Of a stretch of DNA of 64,000 bases, positions 51,819 to 61,156 are shown in pieces. Source of the stretch: Haloarcula nitratireducens (GTDB lineage: Archaea; Halobacteriota; Halobacteria; Halobacteriales; Haloarculaceae); the NCBI RefSeq assembly GCF_019599505.1, contig NZ_RKLT01000001.1, forward strand, positions 868,001 to 932,000, written 5' to 3'. A model generated the notes under the pieces. The model ran no database searches. It had not been told where the DNA came from and saw only the letters and a list, made by a program, of their open reading frames with translations. Every line of letters begins with the position of its first letter. Positions within the stretch are counted from its first letter, which is position 1. A program made the translations under genes and the position numbers.

Positions 51819-52952
51819 TCAGCGCCCTTCCAACAGGGCGCGAGCGACGATATTCTTCTGAATCTCGCTGGTCCCCTCGTAGATCGTCGTCACCTTCGCG
51901 TCGCGGTAGAGACGCTCGACCGGGTACTCGGTGGTGTAGCCGTAGCCGCCGTGGATCTGGACCGCCTCGTTCGCCACCTCGACCGCCCCCTCGCTGGCGA
52001 AGTACTTCGCCATGCTCGCGGCCTGGCGGGCGTCCTCGCCGCGGTCCATCCGACTCGCGGCGTCCCAGGTCAACAGTCGGCCGGCCCGCACCGTCGTCGC
52101 CATCTCCGCGAGTTTGTGCTGGATCGTCTGGAACTCGGCGATTCGCCGATCGAACTGCTCGCGTTCCGCCGCGTAGTCGAGCGCCTCGTCCAGCGCCGAC
52201 TGGGCGAGCCCCACGGACTGTGCGGCGATGGCGACCCGACCGCCGTTCAGGATGGAGAGGGCGGCCGCCAGCCCCTCGCCGACCTCGGTGAGGCGGTAGC
52301 GCTCGGGAATCCGGACGCCGTCGAACGTGAGCGCGGTCGTGTCGCTGGCCCGCAGACCGAGTTTGTCCTCCTTCTCGCCGACGGAGAGGCCGTCGCTGTC
52401 TTTCGGGACCAGGAACTGCGTGACGGAATCGGGGTCGTCGCGGTCCGTCTTGGCGAAGACGACGACCACGCCCGAGCGCTCGCCGTTGGTAATCCACTGC
52501 TTCTCGCCGTCGAGGACGTACTCGTCGCCGTCCGACCGCGCGACGGTCGTCATCCCTCGCGGGTTCGACCCGGCCTGCGGTTCCGAGAGCGCGAACGCGC
52601 CGACGGGCCGCCCGCCGACCATATCAGGGAGCCACTCCTCGCGCACCGACTCGTCGCCGAAGCGAGCGATGCAGGACGTGGCCAGACAGTGGACCGAGAG
52701 CGCGGTGGCGACGGCCAGCGAGCCGTGGGCCAGCTCCTCGTTGACGATGGCGTAGGTGCGCTTATCGGCGTCGAAACCGCCGTACTCGGTCGGTGTGGTC
52801 AGTCCCGTTAGATCGATATCCGCGAGGCTGTCCCAGACGCCTTCGGGAAACTCCTCGGTGCGGTCGGCCTCGCGCGCCGTCGGCCGTACCTCCTCGGCGG
52901 CGACGGACCGAACGGTCTCACGAACGGCCCGCTGTTCGGGCGAGAGGTCCAT
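51819..52952 (-). CDS. Acyl-CoA dehydrogenase
   Basis: A 377-aa FAD flavoenzyme of normal family length: N-terminal helical domain, middle beta domain with [14 protein letters not shown], and C-terminal helices with [24 protein letters not shown] (quoted in part) and YEGTSEIQ, which carries the catalytic Glu of the short/medium-chain types. It oxidises acyl-CoA to enoyl-CoA in fatty-acid or branched-chain amino-acid breakdown. The HAD gene lies 41 bp downstream in the same direction. Confidence 0.93.
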   Translation of the reverse strand: MDLSPEQRAVRETVRSVAAEEVRPTAREADRTEEFPEGVWDSLADIDLTGLTTPTEYGGFDADKRTYAIVNEELAHGSLAVATALSVHCLATSCIARFGDESVREEWLPDMVGGRPVGAFALSEPQAGSNPRGMTTVARSDGDEYVLDGEKQWITNGERSGVVVVFAKTDRDDPDSVTQFLVPKDSDGLSVGEKEDKLGLRASDTTALTFDGVRIPERYRLTEVGEGLAAALSILNGGRVAIAAQSVGLAQSALDEALDYAAEREQFDRRIAEFQTIQHKLAEMATTVRAGRLLTWDAASRMDRGEDARQAASMAKYFASEGAVEVANEAVQIHGGYGYTTEYPVERLYRDAKVTTIYEGTSEIQKNIVARALLEGR

Positions 52953-53009
52953 ACCGGCGGTATGCGTGGGACTGCCAAAGGTCTACTGTCGGAAGAAGAC
53001 GAGAGACAG

Positions 53010-53516
53010 TTATCGAGAGTCCGCGAGCTCCACGTCGAGGAACGATTCGAGGGCGGCGATGGTCGAGCCGCCGACGTTCGCCTGCGTCGCCCGACCCTGC
53101 TCGACCGCGAGCACGTCGTTCTCGTCGAGGCCGAGTTCCTCGGCGAGTTCGGCCGTCTGGAGGCCCTCCTCCTGTCGCGCCTCGGTGACGCGCGTCCCGT
53201 AGTCGCTGACGAGGTAGGGCAACTGGTCGCCGTCGTAATCTGCCCCCTCTTCCCAGTGGGAGGCGTCGGCTTTCTGTGAGTCCCGTATCTTCGCGGCGTT
53301 CTGGGCGGCGCGGCGACGCCGGTCCCGATCGTCGTTCGAGTCGCCGCCGCTCGACTGCGAGCGGTCGTTCTCGCCGTGGTTCTGCGCGCAGTCCGAACAG
53401 ACCTGAAGGGTCGCGCCCGCGACGTTCGCGGTCTGCAGGTCGCCGCCGTCGGCACCGCAGAGTTCGCAGCTCCCACCGGCGCTGTCGGCCCCGCTACCGG
53501 TCGAGTATTTGGCCAT
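53010..53516 (-). CDS. mbf1: Multiprotein bridging factor 1 (archaeal MBF1)
   Basis: A 168-aa protein starting at ATG 53516. N-terminal zinc ribbon SCELCGADG and VCSDCAQNH, a charged linker (residues 45-75), then a Cro/C1-type helix-turn-helix (about 108-165, ARQEEGLQTAELAEELGL). Archaeal MBF1 binds ribosomes and is thought to act in translation; eukaryotic MBF1 is a transcription coactivator. Divergent from tRNA-Leu with 130 bp between. Confidence 0.92.
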   Translation of the reverse strand: MAKYSTGSGADSAGGSCELCGADGGDLQTANVAGATLQVCSDCAQNHGENDRSQSSGGDSNDDRDRRRRAAQNAAKIRDSQKADASHWEEGADYDGDQLPYLVSDYGTRVTEARQEEGLQTAELAEELGLDENDVLAVEQGRATQANVGGSTIAALESFLDVELADSR

Positions 53517-53602
53517 GCCCCCGGTAGCGGTTTCGTCGTATTTGAAATGTCCGGTTCGGTGGAATGACACACCCTCTCGGGGCGCGGCGCAAACGAAAGC
53601 CC

Positions 53603-53609
53603 TTTTATT
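53603..53609 (+). promoter_or_regulatory. TATA-like element of tRNA-Leu
   Basis: TTTTATT about 40 bp before the mature tRNA 5' end, allowing a short 5' leader. Confidence 0.4.
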
Positions 53610-53648
53610 GGCCCACGGGGAACGAATGAGTGCAGTAAGACAGAGCGA

Positions 53649-53733
<85 letters not shown>

Positions 53734-54244
53734 TCGCACGCGAGGGCGTCGCCCTCGACACCGTGGCGGCGATGCCGCCACACGATGCAGGTGCTCTCCC
53801 TACCCGGGATCAGCACCCACGCACAATCCTTTCGAAGCAACTTTCCCGAGAAGCGCGTATAGCGTCTGCGACTGCCATCTCGGTTCTCGATGTCGATCTC
53901 GGAAACGAGCGACAACGACTGCGGTCGCCGTTTCCTCGCTAAATACCAATTCTGATAATCTGGGCGGGGGATTTTTATACACTCCCTCTTACTCTTCAGA
54001 TACGGCACCGTTCCGGTGCCCTGCACCCCCACCCCCTACTTTCCGTACTTTTCATCGACGAGCGGCCGCCGCCGGTCGTACACCCTGCGCTATCAGAACG
54101 TCACGAGACCGCTGGGCGGGGTTCGAACCGATGCCAGACGTGCTCGAACCCCTCGCTTCCATTTGCTCCTCACGTCCGTTCACGCCGACTTCGCTGCGCT
54201 CGTCGTCAGCAATCGTTCGCTTCGCTCACGATGACATCGCAAAA
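53734..54244. other. Gene-free stretch between tRNA-Leu and the tRNA-like element
   Basis: About 500 bp without a supportable gene. It has AT-rich patches (ATTTTTATAC near 53970), T-arm-like motifs near 54118 and a degenerate inverted copy of the tRNA-like 3' end at 54140-54166. Open frames here have atypical composition and no recognised family. Confidence 0.55.
54140..54166 (+). repeat. Inverted, degenerate copy of the tRNA-like 3' end
   Basis: The plus strand from 54140 (GTGCTCGAACCCCTCGCTTCC, shown without its ATTTGC tail in full) resembles the minus-strand 3' part of the tRNA-like element, 54268 down to 54239, at roughly four of five positions with small gaps. The copies face each other across about 70 bp. 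Confidence 0.4.
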
Positions 54245-54345
54245 TGGAAGGGGCGGGATTCGAACCACGCGGAGCCCTGCGAGGGAAACTGCCGCCAATT
54301 TCTGGCACGTTGGCGGGCAGCGCTCTACCACTGAGCCACCCTTCC
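54245..54345 (-). pseudogene. tRNA-like element (tRNA pseudogene or intron-containing aberrant tRNA)
   Basis: The 7-bp acceptor (GGAAGGG/CCCTTCC), discriminator A and D arm (GCTC-AGTGGTA-GAGC) are perfect. The anticodon arm starts CTGCC and ends GGCAG but encloses about 22 nt that fold into CGCCAA/TTGGCG, as if an intron were present, with no T33-type loop that I can assign. A hairpin CCCTCGCAGGG replaces the variable region and the T stem has a bulged T (GCG-T-GG). I therefore cannot give an amino acid. Either a decayed tRNA or a tRNA altered by insertion. Confidence 0.45.
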
Positions 54346-54473
54346 AGACAGCGAAACCTTGGGTCGTAGCGACTAAATAGGTGACGGGACCGGCGGAGAG
54401 CGGACGCACACGACTGCCGCTCTCCACCGTCGGTGGCCAAGCCATACTTATCCGATCCGTCCCAACGCCCGCT

Positions 54474-54794
54474 GTGAGCTACACGAAACAGCACTACGCG
54501 GATACCGACGCCGTCGGTGGGGGGCTTCACTTCCTCCGAGACGAACTGAACTGCGAGAACGTCGGCGTCAGCGTCCTCGACTGCGAGCCCGGCTGGAGCG
54601 GGAAGCCGCACGACCACAGCGACGACGGACAGGAGGAAGTGTACGTCCTCGTCGACGGCGAAGCAACGGTGACGGTCGACGGCGACGACGTGTCGATGTC
54701 GGCCGGCGACGCGATTCGGATCGAACCGGACGCGAAACGAGAGATCCGGAACGGCGAGACCGAGAGCCAGTTCGTCCTCGTCGGCGCGCCCTAG
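54474..54794 (+). CDS. Cupin-domain protein
   Basis: A 106-aa single-domain cupin. Motif 1 is HDHSDDGQEEVYVLVDGEA (two His and one Glu for a metal) and motif 2 is around GDAIRIEPDAKREIRNGE, where the usual His is replaced by Lys/Arg. I use GTG 54474 (VSYTKQHYADTD), because a TATA-like ACTTAT lies about 25 bp before and upstream codons do not look coding. It may bind a small molecule or metal; no pathway is evident. It overlaps the end of sdhA by four bases. Confidence 0.78.
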   Translation: MSYTKQHYADTDAVGGGLHFLRDELNCENVGVSVLDCEPGWSGKPHDHSDDGQEEVYVLVDGEATVTVDGDDVSMSAGDAIRIEPDAKREIRNGETESQFVLVGAP

Positions 54795-56617
54795 TAGCTG
54801 CGCTCTTTCGGCTCGTAGGTCTCCTCGTCGCCCTCGAGGATGACCGGTTTGTAGTACAGGCGCGGCGTGCCGTCCTCCCACGCCAGCATGGTGTGTTTGA
54901 TCCACTCGTCGTCACGGCGCTCCTGGAACTCCGCGCGCCAGTGCGCGCCGCGGAACTCCTCGCGGGCCAGCGCGCCGAGCGTGATGGCCTCGGCCACGTC
55001 GAGGAGGTTCCGCGTCTCGATGGTGTGGATGAGGTCCGTGTTGTAGGTGCGCGAGGGGTCCGAGACGGCGACGTTCTCGTACTCCTTGCGGGCCTCTCGG
55101 ATGTCGCGCAGCGCCGTCTTCAGGCCCTCCTCCTGGCGGAAGACGTTGACGTTGTCCGTCATCGTCTCCTGGACGTCGGCCCGGACTTCGGCGTGGTTGA
55201 TGCCGTCCTTTTCGAGCAGCATCTCGATGCGCGTGCGCTCGCGCTCGACAGTGTTCTCGATGACGCTCGTCGGTTCGACGGCCGCGCCGTCGGCGGCGAC
55301 GTCTTCGCCGCCCCTGTCGATAGCGCCGGGTTCGACCGGCGGTTCGACGTCGCCGGCCTCGCTCTCGGCGGAGGGACCGGTCTGGATCTCGGCGGCCTTC
55401 ATGTCCTTGCCGGCGGCGTGGTAGCCGGCGCGAGCGCCGAAGACGAGCAGTTCCGGCAGCGCGTTGCCGCCGAGGCGGTTCGCGCCGTGCAGCGAGACGC
55501 AGGCCGTCTCGCCGGCGGCGTAGAGCCCCTCGATGCAGGTCTCGCCGTTCTCGTCGCACTCGACGCCGCCCATGGCGTAGTGCTGGCCGGGCTTGACGGG
55601 CATCGGCTCGTCGAGGCCGTCGACGCCCTCGAAGTCCTCCGCGAGGTGGAGGATGTTCTCCAGTCGGTCGATGATGCGCTCCTCGCCGAGGTGGCGCATG
55701 TCGAGGTGGACGTACTCGTCGTCGATGCCGCGGCCCGCGTTGACCTCCGTGAGTTCGGCGCGAGCGACCACGTCGCGGGAGGCGAGTTCGCCGTCGTTGT
55801 TCGCGTAGCCGTACTCGTACATCAGCCGCTCCTCGTTGTCGTTGTAGAGGATCCCGCCTTCGCCGCGGACGCCCTCGGAGATGAGGACGCCCGTCGAGGG
55901 GAGCGTCGTCGGGTGGAACTGGATCATCTCCATGTCCTCCATCGGCGCGCCGGCGCGGTAGGCGATGGCACAGCCGTCGCCGGTGTTGGCGACGGCGTTG
56001 GTCGTGTGGTCGAACGCCTGTCCGAGGCCGCCGGTGGCGAGGATGACGCCGCCGTTGGCGCGGAAGCCCTCTATCTTCCCGGACTTGATGTCGTAGGCGA
56101 CGCAGCCGTGACACTCGCGTTTCTCGGGGTCGTCGTGGTCGGTCACCGCGACGTTGGTGACGTACCACTCGTCGTACACCTCGATACCGCGTTTGACCAC
56201 CTGCTCGTACATCGTGTGCAGGAGGTGATGTCCGGTCTCGGCCCCGGCGTAGGTCGTCCGCGGGTACGAGAGACCGCCGAACGGTCGCTGTGAGACGCGT
56301 CCGTCCTCCTCCCGGGAGAAGGGCATCCCCCAGTGCTCGAGCTGGATGACCTCTTCGGGGGCGTCCTTCGCGAAGGTGTCGATGGCCGGGGCGTCCCCGA
56401 GGTAGTCAGACCCCTTCATCGTGTCGTAGGCGTGCAGGTCCCAGGAGTCGCCCTCCTGGAGCGCGGCGTTGATGCCGCCCTCCGCCGCGCCCGTGTGGCT
56501 CCGAACCGGGTGGAGTTTCGTCACGAGGGCGACGTCCGCGCCCTCCTCGTGTGCCGCGATCGCCGCTCTGAGGCCGGCGCCACCCGCGCCGACCACGATA
56601 ACGTCGTGTTCGTACAT
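54791..56617 (-). CDS. sdhA: Succinate dehydrogenase flavoprotein subunit
   Basis: A 608-aa flavoprotein: VVGAGGAGLRAAIAAHE binds FAD, RSHTGAAEGGINAAL holds the His linked covalently to FAD, and the C-terminal HWRAEFQERRDDEW is typical. Residues 410-445 form an acidic insertion (AESEAGDVEPPVEPG and more) that bacterial enzymes lack. It oxidises succinate to fumarate in the TCA cycle on the cytoplasmic side of complex II. Last gene of sdhCDBA. Confidence 0.95.
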   Translation of the reverse strand: MYEHDVIVVGAGGAGLRAAIAAHEEGADVALVTKLHPVRSHTGAAEGGINAALQEGDSWDLHAYDTMKGSDYLGDAPAIDTFAKDAPEEVIQLEHWGMPFSREEDGRVSQRPFGGLSYPRTTYAGAETGHHLLHTMYEQVVKRGIEVYDEWYVTNVAVTDHDDPEKRECHGCVAYDIKSGKIEGFRANGGVILATGGLGQAFDHTTNAVANTGDGCAIAYRAGAPMEDMEMIQFHPTTLPSTGVLISEGVRGEGGILYNDNEERLMYEYGYANNDGELASRDVVARAELTEVNAGRGIDDEYVHLDMRHLGEERIIDRLENILHLAEDFEGVDGLDEPMPVKPGQHYAMGGVECDENGETCIEGLYAAGETACVSLHGANRLGGNALPELLVFGARAGYHAAGKDMKAAEIQTGPSAESEAGDVEPPVEPGAIDRGGEDVAADGAAVEPTSVIENTVERERTRIEMLLEKDGINHAEVRADVQETMTDNVNVFRQEEGLKTALRDIREARKEYENVAVSDPSRTYNTDLIHTIETRNLLDVAEAITLGALAREEFRGAHWRAEFQERRDDEWIKHTMLAWEDGTPRLYYKPVILEGDEETYEPKERSY

Positions 56618-56650
56618 TGTGTGATATAGTTGCGTGTGTTACCGTTCCGA

Positions 56651-57535
56651 CTACCAGAACTTGAGGTTGTTCTTCACCGATTCGCGCTTCAGTTCCTGGA
56701 TGTGCTCGGTCAGCGGGATGTCCTTCGGGCACACCTCGGTACAGGAGAACTGGGTCTGACAGCGCCAGACGCCGTGTTCCTGCTCGATGATGCGGAGGCG
56801 TTCCTGCTTGCGGTTCTCGCCCTCGCGCTCGTCCATCGCGAAGCGATACGCCTTGTTGATGGCCGCGGGACCGAGGTACTCGTTGTCGCCGGCGGCGATG
56901 TTACACGATGACATGCAGGCACCGCACCAGATACACCGCGTGGACATCTTCACCTTCTCGCGGTTCTCCCGGCTCTGGCGCTGCTCTGCTAAGTCGTCTT
57001 CGGGCACCTCGTCGGCGTCGAAGTACGGCTCGACCGCGTGCATCTGCTCGTAGAAGTGCTCCATGTCCACGACGAGATCCTTGACGACCTCCTGATGCGG
57101 GAGCGGTTCGATGCGAACCGGGCCGTCGAGGTCCGAGAGCTGGGTCTTACAGCCGAGTCGCTGTCGGCCATTGATGAACAGCGCGTCCGACCCGCACACC
57201 GCCTGTCGACACGAGTGTCGGAAGGTCAGCGAGGAGTCGTAGCGGTCCCGCGCGTAGATGAGCGCGTCCAGCACCGTCATCCCCTTGTGGAACGGGACCC
57301 GGAAGTCGTCGAACCGGGGTTCCTGCTTGCCTTCGACCTCGGGGTCGTAGCGGAAGACCTTCAGCATGACCGTCTCCTCGTCGTCGAGGGTCGCCTCTTC
57401 GGTCTCTCGCTGGGCCTCGCGTTCGGCCTGACGCTGTCGTTTCTGCTCCCGGCGCTTCTCGCCCGGCGACTCGACGGCCGGTTCGCTCTCCTGTTCTTCG
57501 GTCTCCGTCTCCTGTTTCTCTATCTGTGTGCTCAT
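56651..57535 (-). CDS. sdhB: Succinate dehydrogenase iron-sulfur subunit
   Basis: A 294-aa protein. An unusual N-terminal tail of about 50 residues (Glu/Gln/Arg-rich, coiled-coil-like) precedes the ferredoxin domain with CRQAVCGSDALFINGRQRL and its final Cys (2Fe-2S; the Asp at the third ligand position is also found in E. coli), then CIWCGACMSSC and CTEVCPKD for the 4Fe-4S and 3Fe-4S clusters. It carries electrons from FAD to the membrane quinone site. Confidence 0.95.
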   Translation of the reverse strand: MSTQIEKQETETEEQESEPAVESPGEKRREQKRQRQAEREAQRETEEATLDDEETVMLKVFRYDPEVEGKQEPRFDDFRVPFHKGMTVLDALIYARDRYDSSLTFRHSCRQAVCGSDALFINGRQRLGCKTQLSDLDGPVRIEPLPHQEVVKDLVVDMEHFYEQMHAVEPYFDADEVPEDDLAEQRQSRENREKVKMSTRCIWCGACMSSCNIAAGDNEYLGPAAINKAYRFAMDEREGENRKQERLRIIEQEHGVWRCQTQFSCTEVCPKDIPLTEHIQELKRESVKNNLKFW

Positions 57536-57538
57536 GAG

Positions 57539-57904
57539 TTAGAGGAATCCGTTCATCGCTAGCGCCACTCGGGTCCCCTGCGCGATAAGCAGCAGGCCTG
57601 CGACGATGAGGACCCACTTGACGGCGTTCTTCTGGGTGCCGTCGATGCCCTGGTTGACCAGCGCGTTGTAGACGCCGTTGACGCCGTGGAACGTCGCCGT
57701 CACGAGGAAGAGCCACATCGTGGCGAAGTAACTGATCTGGCTCATCCGGGCCTGCGTTCCGGCGAACGTGATGTTTGCGGCGTGGTTGGCAAAGTGCAAC
57801 AGCAGGAAGTGGAACGCGAGGACGCCGATGAGGAACACCGCCGTGAGCCGCTGCCAGAGCCATCGACGGCCGCCGCGCTCGAAGGAGGAGTAGTGCTCCG
57901 CCAT
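57539..57904 (-). CDS. sdhD: Succinate dehydrogenase membrane anchor subunit
   Basis: A 121-aa membrane protein with three hydrophobic helices (about residues 20-42, 57-80, 95-117). FHFLLLHF and FHGVNGVYNAL supply histidines in membrane helices likely for haem or quinone binding. ATG 57904 overlaps the sdhC stop (TAATG) and the frame upstream is sdhC shadow. Confidence 0.9.
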   Translation of the reverse strand: MAEHYSSFERGGRRWLWQRLTAVFLIGVLAFHFLLLHFANHAANITFAGTQARMSQISYFATMWLFLVTATFHGVNGVYNALVNQGIDGTQKNAVKWVLIVAGLLLIAQGTRVALAMNGFL

Positions 57905-58299
57905 TAGGCTAGTGGCCCCCCGAGGAACGTCGGGATGCTGGCGACGACGATCGCGCCGGTCAGCACCAGCGACGCGTAGAAGCTCACGTCCTGTGATTCG
58001 AGGCCGACGCCGAGGTCCACCATCAGCAGTCGTATCCCGTTGAGGATGTGGAAGACGGCGACGGCGAGCAGTCCGACTTCGAGGAAGCGAACGACGAGCA
58101 GGGCCTCTAACCCCTGCAACGTACCGGTATAGAGCTCCGCACCCCCGAGGGACGTACTGAGGACGGCGATGTGGGTAAACAGATACCCCACGAGCACCCA
58201 GCCGGTGAACTTGTGGAATATCCAGGCCCACATCCCGGCCGAGAACTCCCGCCACCGTCCGAAATCCTCGACGGTGCCGCGATTGTAAGACTGACTCAT
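57904..58299 (-). CDS. sdhC: Succinate dehydrogenase cytochrome b subunit
   Basis: A 131-aa membrane protein: [20 protein letters not shown] (SdhC signature start, family S-x-x-H-R-x-T-G region), THIAVLST and [13 protein letters not shown], where the His is the usual haem b ligand. Three membrane helices. First gene of the sdhCDBA operon, the common haloarchaeal order. Confidence 0.93.
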   Translation of the reverse strand: MSQSYNRGTVEDFGRWREFSAGMWAWIFHKFTGWVLVGYLFTHIAVLSTSLGGAELYTGTLQGLEALLVVRFLEVGLLAVAVFHILNGIRLLMVDLGVGLESQDVSFYASLVLTGAIVVASIPTFLGGPLA

Positions 58300-58405
58300 A
58301 CACTCGGGGGTTAGTCCGGGGACAAATAGTAGTTACTACCGCGTGCGTGTCTCGCCGGAATCCGGCCGAGTGAATTTCTCCGCCGGCAGATCCTGTCAGC
58401 TATCC

Positions 58406-58651
58406 TCACTCCTCGCCGCCGAACTCCCGCCCGTCGATACTGACCGTCTCGCGGGTGACGGCGACGCGATGATCGTCGACGGTGAACGTCACCGACACGG
58501 ACCGCCGGTCGCTGGCGAAAAGGGCGTCGAGCGCGTCGGTATCGATCTTCTCCTCCAGCGTGAACGGGAGGGCGAGCGGATCGGTATCGTAGTACCGAGC
58601 GAGCGCTTCGACGATGCGAACTGACGGTGGAAGAGCGTCGTCCTCGATCAT
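58406..58651 (-). CDS. HalOD1-domain small protein
   Basis: An 81-aa protein made of a single domain: SVRIVEALARYYDTDPLALP, LFASDRRSVSVTFTVDDHRV and a closing strand VSIDG. This matches the haloarchaeal output domain HalOD1, found alone or at the end of two-component and other regulatory proteins. Mode of action unknown. Single gene. Confidence 0.82.
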   Translation of the reverse strand: MIEDDALPPSVRIVEALARYYDTDPLALPFTLEEKIDTDALDALFASDRRSVSVTFTVDDHRVAVTRETVSIDGREFGGEE

Positions 58652-58926
58652 GCGTATCGTCTCACACCTTCACCGGTGCGGGTCGTGCGTGGACCGCTCG
58701 GATCATGCCGCAGACCGGTTGGAATCGACTCTCTGTCGGTCGTCTCGAGTACCGGACCTGTCGACTTCGTCACTGCTCCGGAACGATGGGTTAGTTTCCG
58801 ACACCGGTAGACGTCGGCTATCGCGAATTTCCACTGTTACCTATAAAACGGTGCCGAAAGAGCAACAGCCGCTGGCAGCGCCGGAGCGGTGGCCGAGTGA
58901 CTCGCCGATACGAGGGGCGTACCCGA

Positions 58927-59958
58927 CTACGACGATGGCGTTCGTTCGACGTCCACGGTCTGACTCCGCTCGGCGGCGCGACGGGTCCGGTCGTCGAGGC
59001 GGACGAGATGGCAGAGCGGGTTCCCCGGATAGACGAGCGGGTTCTCGAGGACGCCGACCAGCAGACCGGTGAACGGCGCTCTGATCGTCGTATTCTCCGT
59101 TTTGAACGGGTTGCCGATGGTACAGATGACCTCGTCTTCGTAGACGAGTTCGCCCCCGCTGTGGTGCATGTCGACGAGGCCGCCGGCGTCGGCGCGTATC
59201 CACGTCTTCTCGTCGCTGTTCTCGATGACGGTCCGCCAGCCGGGCCAGCGCACGACTTCGGTATCGAGGATACCGAACTCGGCCAGTACCGACCGAACGC
59301 TGTCGAGGGCCTGGTCGATGAGCGGTCGCTGAAAGCGGTGGGCTTCGCCCATCTCGACCGTGATGGTCGGGACGTCGGCATCGCTCGCCTCGCGGCGCAG
59401 CGACCCCGACGGCCCGCGCGAGGAGATGATGACGTTCGAGGCGAAGGCGTTGGCCACTCGCGCGACGGGCTCGTCTTCCATGTCTGCCCTGACGTGGAGC
59501 ATGTTGGTCCGGCCGCGCGTCGAGGTGTGGAAGTCCAGCCCGAAATTGCAGGGTTCGAGGAAGTTCCGGAAGATGCGGTCGGCCATCCGCTTCGCGCTCG
59601 TCGAGTCGGGGTTGCCGGGGAACGAACGGTTCAGGTCCCGGTCGTAAATCGGGAGGTACCGTTCCTGTGCGAGGAAGGCGGGAACGTTCAACACGGGCAG
59701 ACAGATCAGCGTGCCGGCGAGGGTCGAGTGGTCCCACTCGTGGGCGACCTCGCGGACGACCTCGATGCCATTCAGTTCGTCGCCGTGGGCGGCCGCCGAG
59801 AGGAAGCCGGTCGGTCCCGGGCGCTCGCCGTTGACGATGGTGACCGGCACCCGCACCGGATCGCCCATGTACGTCTCACTGACCGTGTACCGCACGTTCT
59901 GCGTCTCCCCCGGGTCAACCCGCCCACCGTCGTACGTGAACGGTTCGGCCTCGTCCAT
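58927..59958 (-). CDS. Succinylglutamate desuccinylase/aspartoacylase-family (M14-like) deacylase
   Basis: A 343-aa zinc hydrolase: SAAAHGDELNG supplies the first His and Glu zinc ligands, DRDLNRSFPG the substrate-binding Arg, DFHTST the second His ligand, and VEMGEAHRF the catalytic Glu region. The C terminus (about residues 245-325) adds the beta domain common to this family. It cleaves an amide bond of an acylated amino acid or peptide. The nearby RimK-retropepsin fusion suggests that both act on glutamyl- or aspartyl-modified peptides, a neighbourhood known from bacteria. Confidence 0.87.
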   Translation of the reverse strand: MDEAEPFTYDGGRVDPGETQNVRYTVSETYMGDPVRVPVTIVNGERPGPTGFLSAAAHGDELNGIEVVREVAHEWDHSTLAGTLICLPVLNVPAFLAQERYLPIYDRDLNRSFPGNPDSTSAKRMADRIFRNFLEPCNFGLDFHTSTRGRTNMLHVRADMEDEPVARVANAFASNVIISSRGPSGSLRREASDADVPTITVEMGEAHRFQRPLIDQALDSVRSVLAEFGILDTEVVRWPGWRTVIENSDEKTWIRADAGGLVDMHHSGGELVYEDEVICTIGNPFKTENTTIRAPFTGLLVGVLENPLVYPGNPLCHLVRLDDRTRRAAERSQTVDVERTPSS

Positions 59959-60091
59959 GCGGGTACAAGGGAGACCCCGTGGTAAAACCCCCCCGACCGC
60001 TGGATGGCGCAGATCGGCCTGGTGGCGCTCGCCCCGTCATCGGGGGCCGACTTTGGATGGAACTATGCGGGACGGCTGCGTACGTCGCCGC

Positions 60092-61015
60092 ATGGCACGG
60101 CCACTCTACGTCATCGGGCACCGACAGCCCGACACCGACACGGTCTGCTCCGCGATCGCGTACGCTCGACTGAAACAGAGGCAGGGGACAGACGCGGTTC
60201 CGGCGCGGGCCGGCGAAGTGAACCCCGAGACCCGGTTCGTCCTGGATCGGACGGGCGTCGAGACGCCGACGCTCTTAGACGACGCCGCGGGCGAACGGCT
60301 CGTGCTCGTCGACCACAACGAGCACAGTCAGACCGTCTCCGGCGCGCGGGACGCGGAGATCGTCGAGGTCGTCGACCACCACCGGATCGGCGACGTGACG
60401 ACCAGCGACCCCATCTTCTTCCGGAACGAGCCGGTCGGCTCCACCGCGACCATTCTCGCGGAACTGTACGACGCGGCGGACGAGCCGATCGACGAGGAGA
60501 CCGCGCAACTGCTTCTCAGTGGCCTCCTGAGCGACACCGTCGTCCTCCGCTCGCCGACGACCACCGACAGGGACCGGACGGTCGCCGAACGACTGGCCGA
60601 ACTGGCCGGTCTGGACGTCGAGGAGTACGGCAAGGAGCTCCTTCAGCAGAAGAGCAAGATCGGGGAGAAGAGCCCCAGAGAGATGGTTCTCGGCGACTTC
60701 AAGGAGTTCGAATTCGGCGCGCACCAGGTCGGGATCGGCCAGGTGGAGACCGTCGAGCCGGCGGCGGTACTGGAGCGGCGAGACGCCGTCCTCGCCGCGA
60801 TGGACGACGTCGTCGACGAGCGTGAGTACGCGACGCTCCTGTTGCTCGTCACCGACCTCCTCGAGGAGGAGTCGACCGCCCTCCTCGCCGGCGACTACGA
60901 GGAGACCGTCGCGGAAGCCCTGGATACGACGTTCGCGGACCGGGAAGCGTTCCTGCCGGGAGTCATGTCTCGGAAGAAGCAGGTCGTGCCGCCGCTGGAG
61001 GACGCCTTCAGCTGA
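60092..61015 (+). CDS. ppaC: Manganese-dependent inorganic pyrophosphatase (family II)
   Basis: A 307-aa DHH-family enzyme: YVIGHRQPDTDTVCSAIAYA and VDHHRIGD provide His and Asp ligands for two Mn ions, with SGLLSDTVVLRSPTTTDRD and the C-terminal DHHA2 domain containing PLLEVMSRKKQ-like SRKKQVVPPL. It splits pyrophosphate from biosynthetic reactions. I use ATG 60092; the preceding frame is non-coding. 141 bp upstream of the rimK fusion gene. Confidence 0.94.
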   Translation: MARPLYVIGHRQPDTDTVCSAIAYARLKQRQGTDAVPARAGEVNPETRFVLDRTGVETPTLLDDAAGERLVLVDHNEHSQTVSGARDAEIVEVVDHHRIGDVTTSDPIFFRNEPVGSTATILAELYDAADEPIDEETAQLLLSGLLSDTVVLRSPTTTDRDRTVAERLAELAGLDVEEYGKELLQQKSKIGEKSPREMVLGDFKEFEFGAHQVGIGQVETVEPAAVLERRDAVLAAMDDVVDEREYATLLLLVTDLLEEESTALLAGDYEETVAEALDTTFADREAFLPGVMSRKKQVVPPLEDAFS

Positions 61016-61156
61016 GAGCCCGTCTCTGAAGCCGCCCGTTGATCGGCCCGTCGGCTCACCGACCCGCCGACCCAGCGCATCGACCGATTAGGTGACGTTC
61101 GACAGGGTCATCGGAACCCATCAGGGTTTTCCTACCGCCACTTGAAGGACCACATC

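Noticed and set aside
54893..56293. 466-codon open frame opposite sdhA
   Set aside because: The minus strand encodes a textbook flavoprotein subunit; the plus frame is a low-complexity Val/Ala/Asp shadow.
57172..57232. Apparent loss of a 2Fe-2S cysteine in SdhB (CGSD)
   Set aside because: Asp at this position also occurs in E. coli SdhB and ligates or flanks the cluster normally, so it is not a defect.
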